Positions 23,276 to 33,218 of a DNA stretch of 64,000 nucleotides are shown here, one piece after another (the stretch's first letter is position 1; each line of letters begins with the position of its first letter). The stretch is from Diploptera punctata (lineage: Eukaryota > Arthropoda > Insecta > Blattodea > Blaberidae), in NCBI GenBank assembly GCA_030220185.1, contig JASPKZ010004204.1:184001-248000 (forward strand). The letters run 5' to 3'. Under the pieces are notes generated by a model. It saw nothing but the letters and a program-made list of their open reading frames with translations, was not told where the DNA came from and did not search any database. The translations under genes and the position numbers were made by a program.

Positions 23276-23641
23276 GGTCGTATACGGATGGAAAGGGCTT
23301 CTCATGAGCAATCATGTGATACCCATAAAACACCGTATGATAGAGTGAAGCGATGCCGGGAACGTAACAGAATGAAGGTGTCCGAGCGGATCAACGACTG
23401 CGACGGCACCAGTATATCTGCAGCTAGGGCGGCCGAGCCTATGTAAGTGGATGATGAAATCGCTGTAATACGCTCAAAGAAAATATTACCCATTACGTAC
23501 ACGTATTCAGGTAAAACTGACGGACGTGCCTACCACACAGCCACACCCCCGATTTCTTTTATTAAGTCATGTTATTATGCATTTCAGGGACTCTTCTCAT
23601 CCCATATTATCAAAAAAAGTGTTAAGCTCACATCTTATAAG
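23276..23641 (+). pseudogene. Unassigned open frame with one stop, possible exon relic
   Basis: The frame starting GGT CGT at 23276 runs to 23641 with a single TAA at 23441-23443. Its first part (ATG at 23288; DTHKTPYDRVKRCRERNRMK, KVSERINDCDGTSISAARAA) has GC-rich codons unlike its A+T-rich surroundings. The GC-rich part ends at cctat|GTAAGT, a consensus splice donor. I do not recognise the protein. Alternatives are the upstream coding part of the adjacent LINE-J or chance. Confidence 0.25.
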
Positions 23642-23654
23642 TAAATGTATGTGT

Positions 23655-24830
23655 CCTACATCCAGTATATATTTTTTCCGTCAACCATTTTATGCCGACG
23701 ATCACGATATGCGAATATGTTCAATGTACGGGACCTCTAAAGACGAAGTACACATATTATGAAAATATAACGATTTAGAATATTGGAGGCGTCAGTTGTT
23801 ACCGGAAATATTTCTAAATTCAAACCGTGAAAGATTGGCATGCTACGAGTTAATGACACACCCAGGAAATTAGATAAACATGGATACATTTCTGGACATA
23901 ACGCGAAAAATAAGAACAAAACTCATTCGTGAAAAAAGAAATAAGTAAGAATAATTTTATGTAGCGTAATTAATACTTACTTACTTACTTACTCACTGGC
24001 ACTATCGAACCCGAAAGTTCATGGCCGCGCGGACATACGCTCTCCATACATCCCTATCCTGAGCTAATACTTTCCAATCATTCCCTGTATAATCTACTTC
24101 CCTCAAATCATAGTTAATGTTATTCTCCCACCTCATTCTTGGTCTACCAACTGAGCGTTTTCCCTCTGGCTTTCCTACAAGAAGCTTCCATGCAAGTCTT
24201 TCATTCACCATACGTGCAACATGTCCTGCCCATCGCATTCCATGTTTCTAGGAACATGTCCCTATGTTTGAGCCTTTGGCATGGGTTCCCTGAAGTAGTC
24301 CCCGCCCGGAGAACCGAATAGGGGACTATTTGACCTCCGGAAAATTTTACCCCAGTTGAACCCATGTCCGCATTTCTTGACGGTTGTATTTTACGGTGAA
24401 AGATCGTCACTCTTTCGACCAAGATACTTTTTTCGTCTGGCTGGCATGGGTAACCCTATCGGCAGCAATGCTACCGCCGGCATAGCTCTCAGGATCATTT
24501 AAGCACGCAAGCCACTCCACCACGACAAATGTAAAGAATACCACTTGGTTGAGAGTGATAGCGTAATTAATGTATCATATAATTATATTATCTACAGTAT
24601 GTTTTTATTTTCTGTTATTAGTAGGTATTATTTTATTGATACGGACTGTCAACAGCACGTACGGCTTGCTGCCCATTTCTAAATAAATTGCACGTATGCA
24701 TCTGGACTGTCAACAGCAGGTACGGCTTACTGCCCATGCGACCCATATTTGTAAATAATATTGTAAATATCTTACTTTTTGGCTAAGAAAGTCCTACTAC
24801 TACTACTACTATTACTACTACTTTTAGTCT
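23655..24830 (+). mobile_element. LINE-J 3' end, interrupted by a LINE-A derivative
   Basis: The coding remnant at 23690-23880 includes DHDMRICSMYG...DEVHIL and NDLEYWRRQLLPEI, the C-terminal zinc-finger region of a non-LTR ORF2. The intact version of that motif is in the minus-strand copy at 41994-42602. After the insertion at 23975-24558 the 3' UTR resumes: cggactgtcaacagcacgta occurs, then again in a partial tandem duplicate, then gtaaatatcttactttttgg. The tail is (CTA)n. Confidence 0.85.
23975..24558 (-). mobile_element. LINE-A deletion derivative with 5' UTR and 3' tail, 13-bp TSD
   Basis: Minus-strand element. The 5' UTR is 24558-24241 (gtggtggagtggcttgcgtg; gatagggttacccatgcc; ccggaggtcaaatagtcccc). 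It joins the 3' coding tail at 'MRWAGHVARMVNERLAWKLL', which is open to the stop near 24002. The (GTAA)n tail is intact. The TSD tagcgtaattaat (23962-23974 and 24559-24571) lies in the LINE-J 3' UTR. The whole RT and endonuclease are deleted. The junction differs from those at 20551 and 55997. Confidence 0.95.
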
Positions 24831-24843
24831 AACAAAGTACTAC

Positions 24844-25069
24844 TAATAGGTACTAAAGTAAAGTAAAGTATTCTCACTACAGGCCTCAGGAGGCCCTTGG
24901 GGTAGTGGGAGGTTAAGGCTCCCACCATTTCTAGGCAATCGGCACTTGATGTCAGCCGGGTTGTCAGCCCTGCGTGACGGCCGCCTTTACCCCAGAACAA
25001 GCGTCTGGTACTCATTTCTGTTAGAGGCTGAGTCGACCCCAGGGCCATAGTGCCGCCGTAAGACTACAT
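24844..25069 (-). mobile_element. SINE-5 (T-arm-like, TTTAC tail), copy 1
   Basis: The minus strand begins near ggccctggggtcgactcagc, a decayed B-box context. It continues gcttgttctggggtaaagg and cctcccactacccc...gggcctcctgagg, and ends in a TTTAC-type tail (24849-24870). It matches 30410-30627. The A box is not visible, so the tRNA origin is inferred. Confidence 0.6.
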
Positions 25070-25077
25070 TAAATTTG

Positions 25078-25412
25078 TTCCAGAGAAGCGTTGTGATGTA
25101 CAAGGACCGTGTCAAAAAGTTATCTGTCCTGTTAACTGCAAGACACTAAAATCCAGCGTCAAATCTCTCATTTAAACTATAGCAAAGTAATACGACACCT
25201 GAATTGATAGATTAGATAACCCTCACTATCTGCCGTCCGCGCGGTATCCCGCCTAACTTCACTCCGTTTTTATTCATGCAAGGAGAACATCTGCTCCTCA
25301 CAGGTGGTTTGACATTCCTGGATTCTGACTTCGATTTCTGTGCCTTGCAGTTAAAAATGGTAGATACGTTTTTGGACACGGCCTTGGTACATCACAACGC
25401 TTCTCTCTTGTA
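25078..25412. mobile_element. MITE FB-2, copy 2
   Basis: Terminal inverted repeats gagaagcgttgtgatgtac and gtacatcacaacgcttctc, each followed inward by aaggnccgtgtcmaaaa. It is about 335 bp and uninterrupted. The inner sequence parallels FB-2 copy 1 (4992-6037). Confidence 0.88.
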
Positions 25413-25414
25413 AC

Positions 25415-25995
25415 ATACTTCCGAATATTTTCCTCGTACCTGTATCTAGATTTCACCAATAATATTTTCCCTAGTGGTTTCCCAATACAATTTTTGAAAA
25501 AAAACTGCCTCTCATTCGAATATCATTATATATATTAATAAGCCTTAATAACCATCGATATAAATAAAGTAGAGTTCCTCATACTCCATTTTCCGTTACT
25601 GGGAGCGAAAATTCATCTTAGAATCCTATTTTCGATTACTTTAACCTTAATTATTCCGTTAATATAATATACAATGACTATAGCCTATATATTAAATACG
25701 GAGTAACTGATCAAATGACAGGCGCTATCAAAGCGGAAGGTGCATGGCCATGCGAACATAACCTCTCCATATATCCCAATTCTAAACAAACATTTTTTCA
25801 ATATTTTCCAATTTTTTTTAGTTGGAGAAATTGTGCTACTTTTAATAAACTACAAAATAAGTTTTTATTAATGGTTGAACTTGCTTTTCTTTTGCTCTTT
25901 TAGATTTTATTTAAATGCTTTAATTTTTTTAATTAAGAATAAATTTCGTGAAGGGATTAATCAAATTGTTAAAGAGATTAATATTAATTATGTGA
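25415..25995. other. No gene; minute LINE-A remnant
   Basis: A+T-rich spacer. Positions 25718-25812 resemble a very old minus-strand LINE-A terminus (gcatggccatgcgaacataa, ctctccatatatccc). Nothing else was recognised. Confidence 0.5.
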
Positions 25996-25998
25996 AGG

Positions 25999-26590
25999 TA
26001 CTCCACCGCTTGGACTAGTGGTTATGCTCCTTGCCTGTGGTCCCAAGGGTCGCGGTTCAAACCGGCCGGGGTCGATGGATTTTTAGGACGGAAAAATCCA
26101 AGGAGCAAGTCCTCCGGGAGGGACTTTAAGCCGTGGGTCCCGAGTCTGAAGATTTTCAGGCGCGTAAAAAATCCTTAAGCCTGAATGAAAAGGCCTCTAA
26201 GCAAAATTTACCGAATTTTCCCGTCCTAGTACTACCTTGGTTTCCTAGATGTCAGTATGAGGCGGAACGCTGACCACGTACCGCTCAAAATGACATCTAT
26301 ACGAAAATAAGTGTAACTAAATTAGTATGGTTAAAATTCTTCCCTGTAGGGGGAGAGCGCCTAAATCTCTATAAAGGGAAAACATAGGCTTACAATACAA
26401 TACAATACAATACTCCACCGCTATAATATCAGAGTAATTCGATGTCTTATATATAACGGTTCGATCCCCAGTTTTCACGGTGTGATTTTTCGAGGTTTTT
26501 CCTCAACTCTAAGACCCATATCGTGAAACTGTGAAGCTATAATAGTCCCGGAACACCATCTGACCATCTGATCATCTGATCATATCCAGC
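25999..26590 (+). mobile_element. SINE-1 copy split by SINE-2
   Basis: SINE-1 begins at ccaccgct (26003-26010) and resumes at 26423 with its B box ggttcgatccc (26459-26469), ttttcctcaactctaagac and the accatctgaccatctg end. Its A-box region after ccaccgct is degraded. The interruption is SINE-2 at 26011-26410. Confidence 0.8.
26011..26410 (+). mobile_element. SINE-2 with 12-bp TSD, nested in SINE-1
   Basis: tRNA-derived head tggactagtggttatgctc (A box) and gcggttcaaaccgg (B box). The body is gagcaagtcctccgggaggg, cctctaagcaaaatttaccg and tagatgtcagtatgagg. The tail is (AATAC)n. The TSD tactccaccgct lies at 25999-26010 and 26411-26422. Other copies are at 50586-50930 (+) and 48128-48322 (-). 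Confidence 0.92.
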
Positions 26591-26594
26591 TTGT

Positions 26595-26895
26595 TCAATA
26601 TGGAGTCGAAGTCAAAAGCAAATAAGATGGACAACACTGAATTCGGCTGGTATTGCGCTACTGTGTTGTCTGTGGCCCTCTAAACCTCTAGAGATGCCGG
26701 CAAGGGGACGAATACAGAGTCCATTAACCCAGGAATTTGGAATGTATTGCCAAAGCTAATACAATTTGATTTTGATGAGATCACTGAATAAATCATTGGT
26801 CCCATGGCAGATCGGCAGCCGCTTAGCGCTCCATTATTAGGCTCCTGTTACCTAATTATGTATGTATCCGTTTGTTGATTCTTTCCTCTCACCTA
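26595..26895. other. No gene recognised
   Basis: Moderate-GC spacer between two SINE insertions, without repeat partners. Confidence 0.5.
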
Positions 26896-26909
26896 TAAAG
26901 GTGTATTTA

Positions 26910-27246
26910 AAATAAAAATATCCTAAACTCGTGTCCAACTCAGGATCGGGTCGAGGGATGAGATGAGATGAAACCCCTATATTTATATAGGTCTGTGAAC
27001 GATAAGGGTGTCGGCAGACCACTCCTGACGCTCCGTCAGAGTGGCAGATGAACGAAATGGTTGAGATGAATATGCATAAAATGGTGGAATGAAATTGTGG
27101 CAGGGGAAAACGGGAGAAAACCTCAAGAGAAACCTGCCCACTCTCCGTTTCGTCCACCACGAAACCCACATGGAGTGACCGAGACTCGATCTCGGGACCC
27201 CAGCAGTGAGAGATGAGCGTCTAACCGCTTGCGCCACGGAGCCGCC
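26910..27246 (-). mobile_element. SINE-4 with 14-bp TSD
   Basis: Minus-strand tRNA-derived SINE. The 5' end is ggcggctccgtggcgcaagc at 27246. A box tggcgcaagcgg (rc of 27225-27236); B box gatcgagtctc (rc of 27181-27191). The perfect TSD taaaggtgtattta lies at 26896-26909 and 27247-27260. The full-length appearance (337 bp) and clean TSD suggest a relatively young insertion. Confidence 0.93.
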
Positions 27247-27345
27247 TAAAGGTGTATTTATGCTGATATAACTGTAAGTATTTAGTTAAAATTTTCTTTT
27301 GATGTTGATTTGTATGATTTAATTTTTTTTTCCATTATTGGTGTG

Positions 27346-27768
27346 TTCGGAAAATTTTACCCCAGTTGAACCCATGTCTGCATTTCTTGGCGGTTGTATT
27401 TTTACGGTGAAAGATCGTCACTCTTTCGACCAAGGTACTTTTTTCGTCTGACTTATCACCTTCGACCAGTCCGGCATGTGTAACCCTATCGGCAGCAATG
27501 CTACCGCCGGCATAGCTCTCGGGATCATTTAAGCACGCAAGCCACTCCAACACGACAAGGTAAAGATACCATAGAGAAAACGCCCAGTTGGTAGACCAAG
27601 TATGAGGTGGGAGAATAACATTAACTATGATTTGAAGGACGTAGATTATACAGGGGATGATAGGAAACATTAGCTCAGGATAGGGATGTATGGAGAACAT
27701 ATGTCCGCGCGGCCATAAACCTCCGGGTTCGATAGTGCCAGTGAGTTAGTTAGTTAGATTTAGTTTAA
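27346..27768. mobile_element. LINE-A with 5' inversion (twin priming)
   Basis: The left part (27346-27572) is LINE-A 5' UTR in reverse orientation (rc includes gtcgtgttggagtggcttgc and gggttcaactggggtaaaat). The right part (27573-27768) is the 3' tail in forward orientation (gaaaacgcccagttggtaga to cgatagtgccagtgagttag). Near-flanking TSD tattggtgtg at 27336-27345 and 27769-27778. An inverted 5' segment plus a sense 3' segment within one TSD pair is the classic product of twin priming. The middle of the element is missing. Confidence 0.9.
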
Positions 27769-27907
27769 TATTGGTGTGATGGCCATAGGGAACCCTGATT
27801 GGGTTCTATTGTGGCCTTGTTTGCTATAAATTTAGATATTTCTTTTTGTATTTATTTGTTTATTTATGTAGCTATTTTATTATTTATTTATTTATTTATT
27901 GAAGTGG

Positions 27908-28000
27908 ACCCTTTGAAGTTCGCACGCTTGTTGACCAGGAACCCTGCAGCCTTCTCATCAACAAACTTTCTGGTAAACAAGCATGCAAACTTCAGAGGGT
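27908..28000. repeat. Inverted repeat with 30-bp arms
   Basis: Arms at 27908-27937 (accctttgaagttcgcacgc...) and 27971-28000 are reverse complements with four mismatches, around a 33-nt loop. An open frame crosses it but has no motif. Confidence 0.75.
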
Positions 28001-28024
28001 ACTCTTCAATTAATAAGGATACAT

Positions 28025-28130
28025 GAGTGAATGGTCTGTCTTAAATGTTCGTGATGGTTCGGAGGTGGCCCCGCATTGAGCTAATGCCTCATTCAGGGAA
28101 GCCTTTCATGTCCTTGTATGGTCAAAAAAC
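28025..28130. repeat. Dispersed repeat pair, member 1
   Basis: Similar to 29185-29300 in the same orientation: tgtcttaaatgttygtg, tcggaggtg, ggcattgarctgat and catgtccttgtatggt. The origin is unknown. Confidence 0.55.
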
Positions 28131-28209
28131 ATGTGGCACAAAGTTTAAAGATACTCTCCCAACATACTGAGTCACTAAAAGGCCCAAGTAAAATGGGACA
28201 CTTAAAAGT

Positions 28210-28965
28210 GCCTATGGGTGAGAGAAAGAAAAAAAAACAGTTTATTATCTTTAAACGTTGGATTTGAATCGGTCATATGTTAATGAGCTGTATTTAGGTC
28301 ATTATCTCAATTTGAAACAATATCAACTCATTACTGAAACCTGCGTTTGTCATTCATTCATTCTTTCATATGATTTTTAACAAACTGTCTGCATAGCCAC
28401 ATTTTTTAAAATATTGACGTCAGAGACAGAAAGAACGCCTGGAACTGTTATAAAAACACACAGAACCCAATTTAAAAACAACCCTCACCATTCTCTGAAA
28501 ACAACAGAAAACCGTCAAGTGACCTGTGTGTGAGGTGGGATAAAAGGCATTCAAAACGAAATGGTAATTACAGAATCAAAGAGTTAATCCAGTATAAAAT
28601 GAACACTGAATAACACTGGCAAAAAAATCATCCTGGTTCTTCTTTTTTAAAAAAATACAAACAAATTCCATCGCAAGCAGGTTTAAAAACTGGATAATTG
28701 ACATGAGAATAGAATGAAATTTGTGGACAAAAGACGGTAAAAATGCACGTTGTTAAATCCATAGACTGCACGAAGCTTTGATGATGACTTCAGTAATATA
28801 TTCCTAAAGGAATCATTGCTTTGTTGTCTATCCGTTTGTCTGCATTTAATATTGTTTTAGATCCATACCAGGTTTTTCATTAGCCTATATATTTTCGACT
28901 CACTCTGTGTTTTCGGTCTGGACAGTGCAAGAGAGCTTTTTAAAACATCAATACTCTGAAAAACG
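28210..28965. other. No gene recognised
   Basis: A+T-rich spacer with no open frame above 60 codons and no repeat partner seen. Confidence 0.55.
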
Positions 28966-28970
28966 TGGTT

Positions 28971-29150
28971 ACCCGCTGCTGTGGTCTCGAGGTAACATCA
29001 ATACTTCTTAAGCAATGAGCCCAGGTTCGATTCTCGGTTGGGACAAGCTTCCTGGATGAGACTTATTCGTGTTTTGTTTTTACCTGTAAGACAAATGTCA
29101 AGAAATCTTAAGGACTAAAAATTCCCCGAACACCATCTGGCCATGATAAT
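28971..29150 (+). mobile_element. SINE-1, decayed copy
   Basis: Head acccgctgctgtggtctcga (A box) and cccaggttcgattctcgg (B box). The body is cctgtaagacaaatgtcaag and ttccccgaacaccatctgg. A foreign-looking stretch replaces the normal sequence between the two boxes. Confidence 0.82.
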
Positions 29151-29184
29151 CATTCGTAACATCTATCCCTTGATCAGTATGAGT

Positions 29185-29300
29185 GTGTGAGTAAACGGGT
29201 GTGTCTTGTCTTAAATGTTTGTGTTGTCTCGGAGGTGCCCTGGCATTGAACTGATCACTCATTTAGAGAACCATTACATGTCCTCGTGTGGTTACTAATG
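29185..29300. repeat. Dispersed repeat pair, member 2
   Basis: Partner of 28025-28130. It lies directly downstream of the SINE-1 copy. Confidence 0.5.
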
Positions 29301-29349
29301 CTTTTTGATCGAGAGTACAAAAAACATCTCCAGGCATGTCGTATCCCTG

Positions 29350-29800
29350 TAAGGCCCGTGTGGCGTGGAAATTGTGAAAGTATTTTAAAAATGGTTTAGA
29401 AAGAATGTGCTGGAAATGCCCTCCCATGTTTAAGCATATATTGTTTCGGTGACATATTCAGTCAATGGGGAAATACGAAATCTGAATTATGAATATTACT
29501 ATAATTGTATTTATACAGAATTTGATATGTGGTGTGTTTTGACAAGAAACTGAACCACTCGTCTTCATCAAAGTAGAGACCATTCGATCCCATGGTCTTA
29601 AACCTACCTTCTTTCAGGAGGGAGGTTTATTATTCCGCATTTGCAAGAGTCTCTGGTTTTAATGCGAAGAATTCGTTAGATCCACTTCCACAGCTTTAAT
29701 ATTATCGAAATGTTCGAAATTCTACCCAAGGAATGGACCACGGATAGATACAGATGTAATATGTAGGCGCAAGATCAGGACTCTATTATCCTCTGGGTGT
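29350..29800. other. No gene recognised
   Basis: Unremarkable spacer ending at a LINE-A 5' truncation point. Confidence 0.5.
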
Positions 29801-29805
29801 GGTAG

Positions 29806-30256
29806 CAGTTCGAAACATGGACTCTTACTCTAAGGGAGGAAAGGAGATTACGAGTATTTGAGAATAAAGTTCTTAGGAAACTTTTTGGACCAAAGAGAGA
29901 TGAACAGACAGGTGAATGGAGAAGACTTACATAACAATGAACTACATGGTATTTATAGGAAGCCAGATATAATGAGAACAGTTAAGTCTCGTAGACTGCG
30001 ATGGGCAGGACACGTGGCACGAATGGGGAATGAAAGATGTGCATGGAAGCTTCTTTTAGGAAAACCGGTGGGAAAACGCCCAGTTGGTAGACCAAGAATG
30101 AGGTGGGAGGATAACATTAACTATGATTTGAGGGAAGTAGATTATACAGGGTGTGATTGGAAAACATTGGCTCAGGATAGGGATGTATGGAAAGCTTTAT
30201 GCCCCGGAGCCATGAATCTACGGGTTCGATAGTCCCAGTGAGTTAGTTAGTTAGAT
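29806..30256 (+). mobile_element. LINE-A 3' end, 5'-truncated
   Basis: Opens near the TWTLTLREERR region (shifted frame), then from 29858 a 124-codon open frame covers FLDQREMNRQVNGE... (frame-shifted start), RKPDIMRTVKSRRLRWAGHV, GRPRMRWEDNINYDLREVDY and the stop after MNLRVR. The tail is gttagttagttag. Confidence 0.92.
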
Positions 30257-30409
30257 GCTGGTATCTGTGTCTCAAAATTTCATGAACCCGTTCCAATTGT
30301 TGAGAATTAAGATTCGCATCGACTGGATGCCCGTTTTAAACAAACTCCCAGTGAATCTCGTCTTTAAAAATCCATCAGACAACAACATCGCCTTAAAAAC
30401 GACTTTACG

Positions 30410-30627
30410 TGTAATAAAGGTAAAATTTAAAGTGATGACACTTGCAGGCTTTAGGAGGCCTTTTGGATAGTAGAAAGTTAAGGTTCCTATCTTTCTAGAT
30501 AATCGGTACTTGATCTCAGGTGGAGTGTTAGCCATGAGTGATGGCCACCTTATCCCCCAGAACAAGCGTATGGTACTCACTTCCGTTTGATGCTGAGTTT
30601 ACCTCAGGTCCATGGACCCGTCAGAAA
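30410..30627 (-). mobile_element. SINE-5, copy 2
   Basis: Same layout as 24844-25069 on the minus strand: cttgttctgggggataagg, ctttctactatccaaaagg and cctcctaaagcctgcaag. More diverged and without a clear TTTAC tail. Confidence 0.55.
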
Positions 30628-30629
30628 GT

Positions 30630-32325
30630 TTAGACCAGTTAAAAATCCTGACTCCATTGGGACTCTATCCCATTCTTCCGGTCTGTATCGCTCGTTTTCC
30701 CTTAAGCAAATACAGTACGGCGATGTTACGGAATTAAATGAGATGACCGATAAAACATAGATTTCAGTAACCTCGCATAGATCGGATCAATATTTACAAT
30801 GAGGCTACCTACGAGCTTGACGTTTTGTAAATAATAAATTATAAAGACTTTTGTCAAATTATTATGTAGAAGAAAACTTTTAATATTCTATTAGAAGTAT
30901 CATAATTCAATAAGTAAAATATTGTATTTGTATGTTTAACATACTCAGCCTTTTAGATCTTGTGGTTAATTCCCACATTTAAATTTACCGTTAAATGCAC
31001 AATCCCGTAGAAAAACTTCGGGAATTGTCCACTTTAACTTACCTGATATATTTTCAAAGTCCTATAGATCAACAGTGCGCATGCGCCAGAGTTTATAGAA
31101 CCAGCGATAACCCACCATCGAACCACATATCGATTATCATCTCTCGTTGCAGGTAATTTTTTTTTTACGTATTTAGATACATTTAAAATGTAACGAACCT
31201 AAACGCTAACTAACTCACACTTAACCTTATTCAATTACTCTAACCTAGGTTGGATCCCATGAAACGCCCTTTTTTTCACTCCTTAGTAATCGCAACCATA
31301 GATAACCTAGCTATATAATATACTCTCTGGAGGAAAAAACAAGTCACCATCACAATATATATATATTAGAATAAATACTTAAAAATTCTAAAATAAAGTT
31401 ATAAATATTGTTTTAAATATTTTAAAATATTTAAAAATGTTACTAAATACAGAAGAAGAGATATAATTCACAATAATAAACTGAAAAATCAAGGGTAAGT
31501 CATTCTAAACTTGAGCCATAACTTTGACAAGCATATAATTATCGATTTTCTGTAATTACACAGAAATAATAGACGATATAAATTTCCTTGATAATAGGCC
31601 CTATTCGTTGAAGCATGATGAAAATTAGAAAGAGTATTCTTTTTTAATCTTGGACTAGAAGAATAGCAATAGGGACACAAACAATAGTAAAGAAAAAGAA
31701 AAAAACAAAAATGTTGCATGTTCACGAAATGTTAAGTGATTACATATGTTAAAAATATAATCACATCAGTTAACTTGGTATGTTTTACAATTCTATCGTC
31801 AGATTTTAAATTCCGATTTGGAATTTAACAGGTGTCTCCCCTACAACCTACAGTAATATAACATATTACCTTCCTGGTATATTACAAGTGCCACCATATA
31901 ATTAAAAGCATGACTGACTTCAAAGTCGAGTCGGCGTGCTTTCTGCCTCTGTCTCTTTCTCATGAGCTCTAATAACCAAACTGAAAATATCGGTCACTTA
32001 CCTAAATTAATTCACCTCAAACAGCTTGTCATAAAAGACAAAATTTTGTGAGTCTGAATAGTACAATGAGTGACACAGATGCCTGGATACGAGTATGAAG
32101 CATTAGGCAGCTCGACTATGATTCAGCTATTTGGCAGTTGCATTTGGTACAATGTTGGAAAGTTAAAACCCGACTGGAATATGGATTTTTTCAGGGCATA
32201 AAATTATTGAATATGGCTCATTTTGGAAAATAAGTAAAACCGTGTCCTGAGACATATGTTACGTCATGTCAAATATACATGAGCCTAAATTAAGAGGCCT
32301 CTGTGCTAATTTGTTCACTATAACT
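30630..32325. other. No gene recognised over 1.7 kb
   Basis: A long A+T-rich stretch and the largest one here without a transposon I can name. A short GC-balanced patch at about 31070-31150 has no open frame. The minus-strand frame 31489-31725 has no motif. Confidence 0.6.
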
Positions 32326-32329
32326 TTGC

Positions 32330-32577
32330 CACATTTGCGCACGTCGGGTATTCTTTTACGAATAACTCACAATATCCATTTTTTGTCTTTCAGCTCATTG
32401 ATGCCAAGAAGATCGAGATATGTAGATTCCCTGGCAACGCCGAGCAAACAACACGGCTTATCTAAAAATAATTACGATATAAATGTTTAATTACTTTTCT
32501 TTTTACGTATTCAACTAAAAGTAAAATAAAAACATTTAATTCATTTATCCATAGCAGCGCACGCCGGGTATTAGCTA
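32330..32577 (+). mobile_element. Helitron-like repeat, single-unit copy
   Basis: In forward orientation it ends agcagcgcacgccgggtatt + agCTAG followed by T, a CTRR-type terminus. Upstream lies one copy of the ~150-bp unit (rc of cccgatcttcttggcat, here gatgccaagaagatcgagat). Same family as 12355-14605 but with one unit instead of about six. Confidence 0.5.
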
Positions 32578-32705
32578 GTTTTTCCATAAATAACAGTTAC
32601 AGGCTGTAAAAAAATAGTACAATTTTTGGCTTATTTGTGCAACTTGTTTTCTTTCCAACTTTATTATAAAAATTGCACTTAAAAATCTAAAGTCAAATAA
32701 ACTCT

Positions 32706-33185
32706 AAACTCACTGGTACTATCGAACCCGTGGGTTCATGGCCGCGCGGACATAAGCTCTTCATACATCCCTGTCCTGAACCAATGTTTTACAATCATCC
32801 CTGTATAATCTACTTCCCTCAAATCATAATTAATATCATTCTCCCACCTCATTCTTGGTCTACCAACTGGGCATTTTCCCTCCGGTTTTCCTACAAGAAG
32901 CTTCACATGCACATATTTCATCCCCCATTCGTACCGCATGTCCTGCCCATCGCAGTCTACGAGACTTAACTGTTCTCATTATATCTGGCTTCCTATAAAA
33001 ACTGTAATGTAATTCACTGTTATGCAGTCTTTTCCATTCACCTGTCTGTTCATCTCTCTTTGGTCCAAAAATTTTCTTAAGAACTTTATTCTCAAATACT
33101 CGTAATCTCCTTTCCTCCCTTAAAGTAAGAGTCCATGTTTTGCATCCATATAATATAACAGGTAGAATCATAGTTTTATATATTT
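32706..33185 (-). mobile_element. LINE-A 3' end
   Basis: Minus strand: MILPVILYGCKTWTLTLREE, FENKVLKKIFGPKRDEQTGE and RRLRWAGHAVRMGDEICACE, then a frameshift and RPRMRWENDINYDLREVDYT to the terminus. Truncated at the 'KIYKTMILP' codons (33185). It sits head to head with the plus-strand copy at 33219. Confidence 0.92.
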
Positions 33186-33218
33186 GCCAAATAATAAATT
33201 TAATTTAATGTGTATAAT

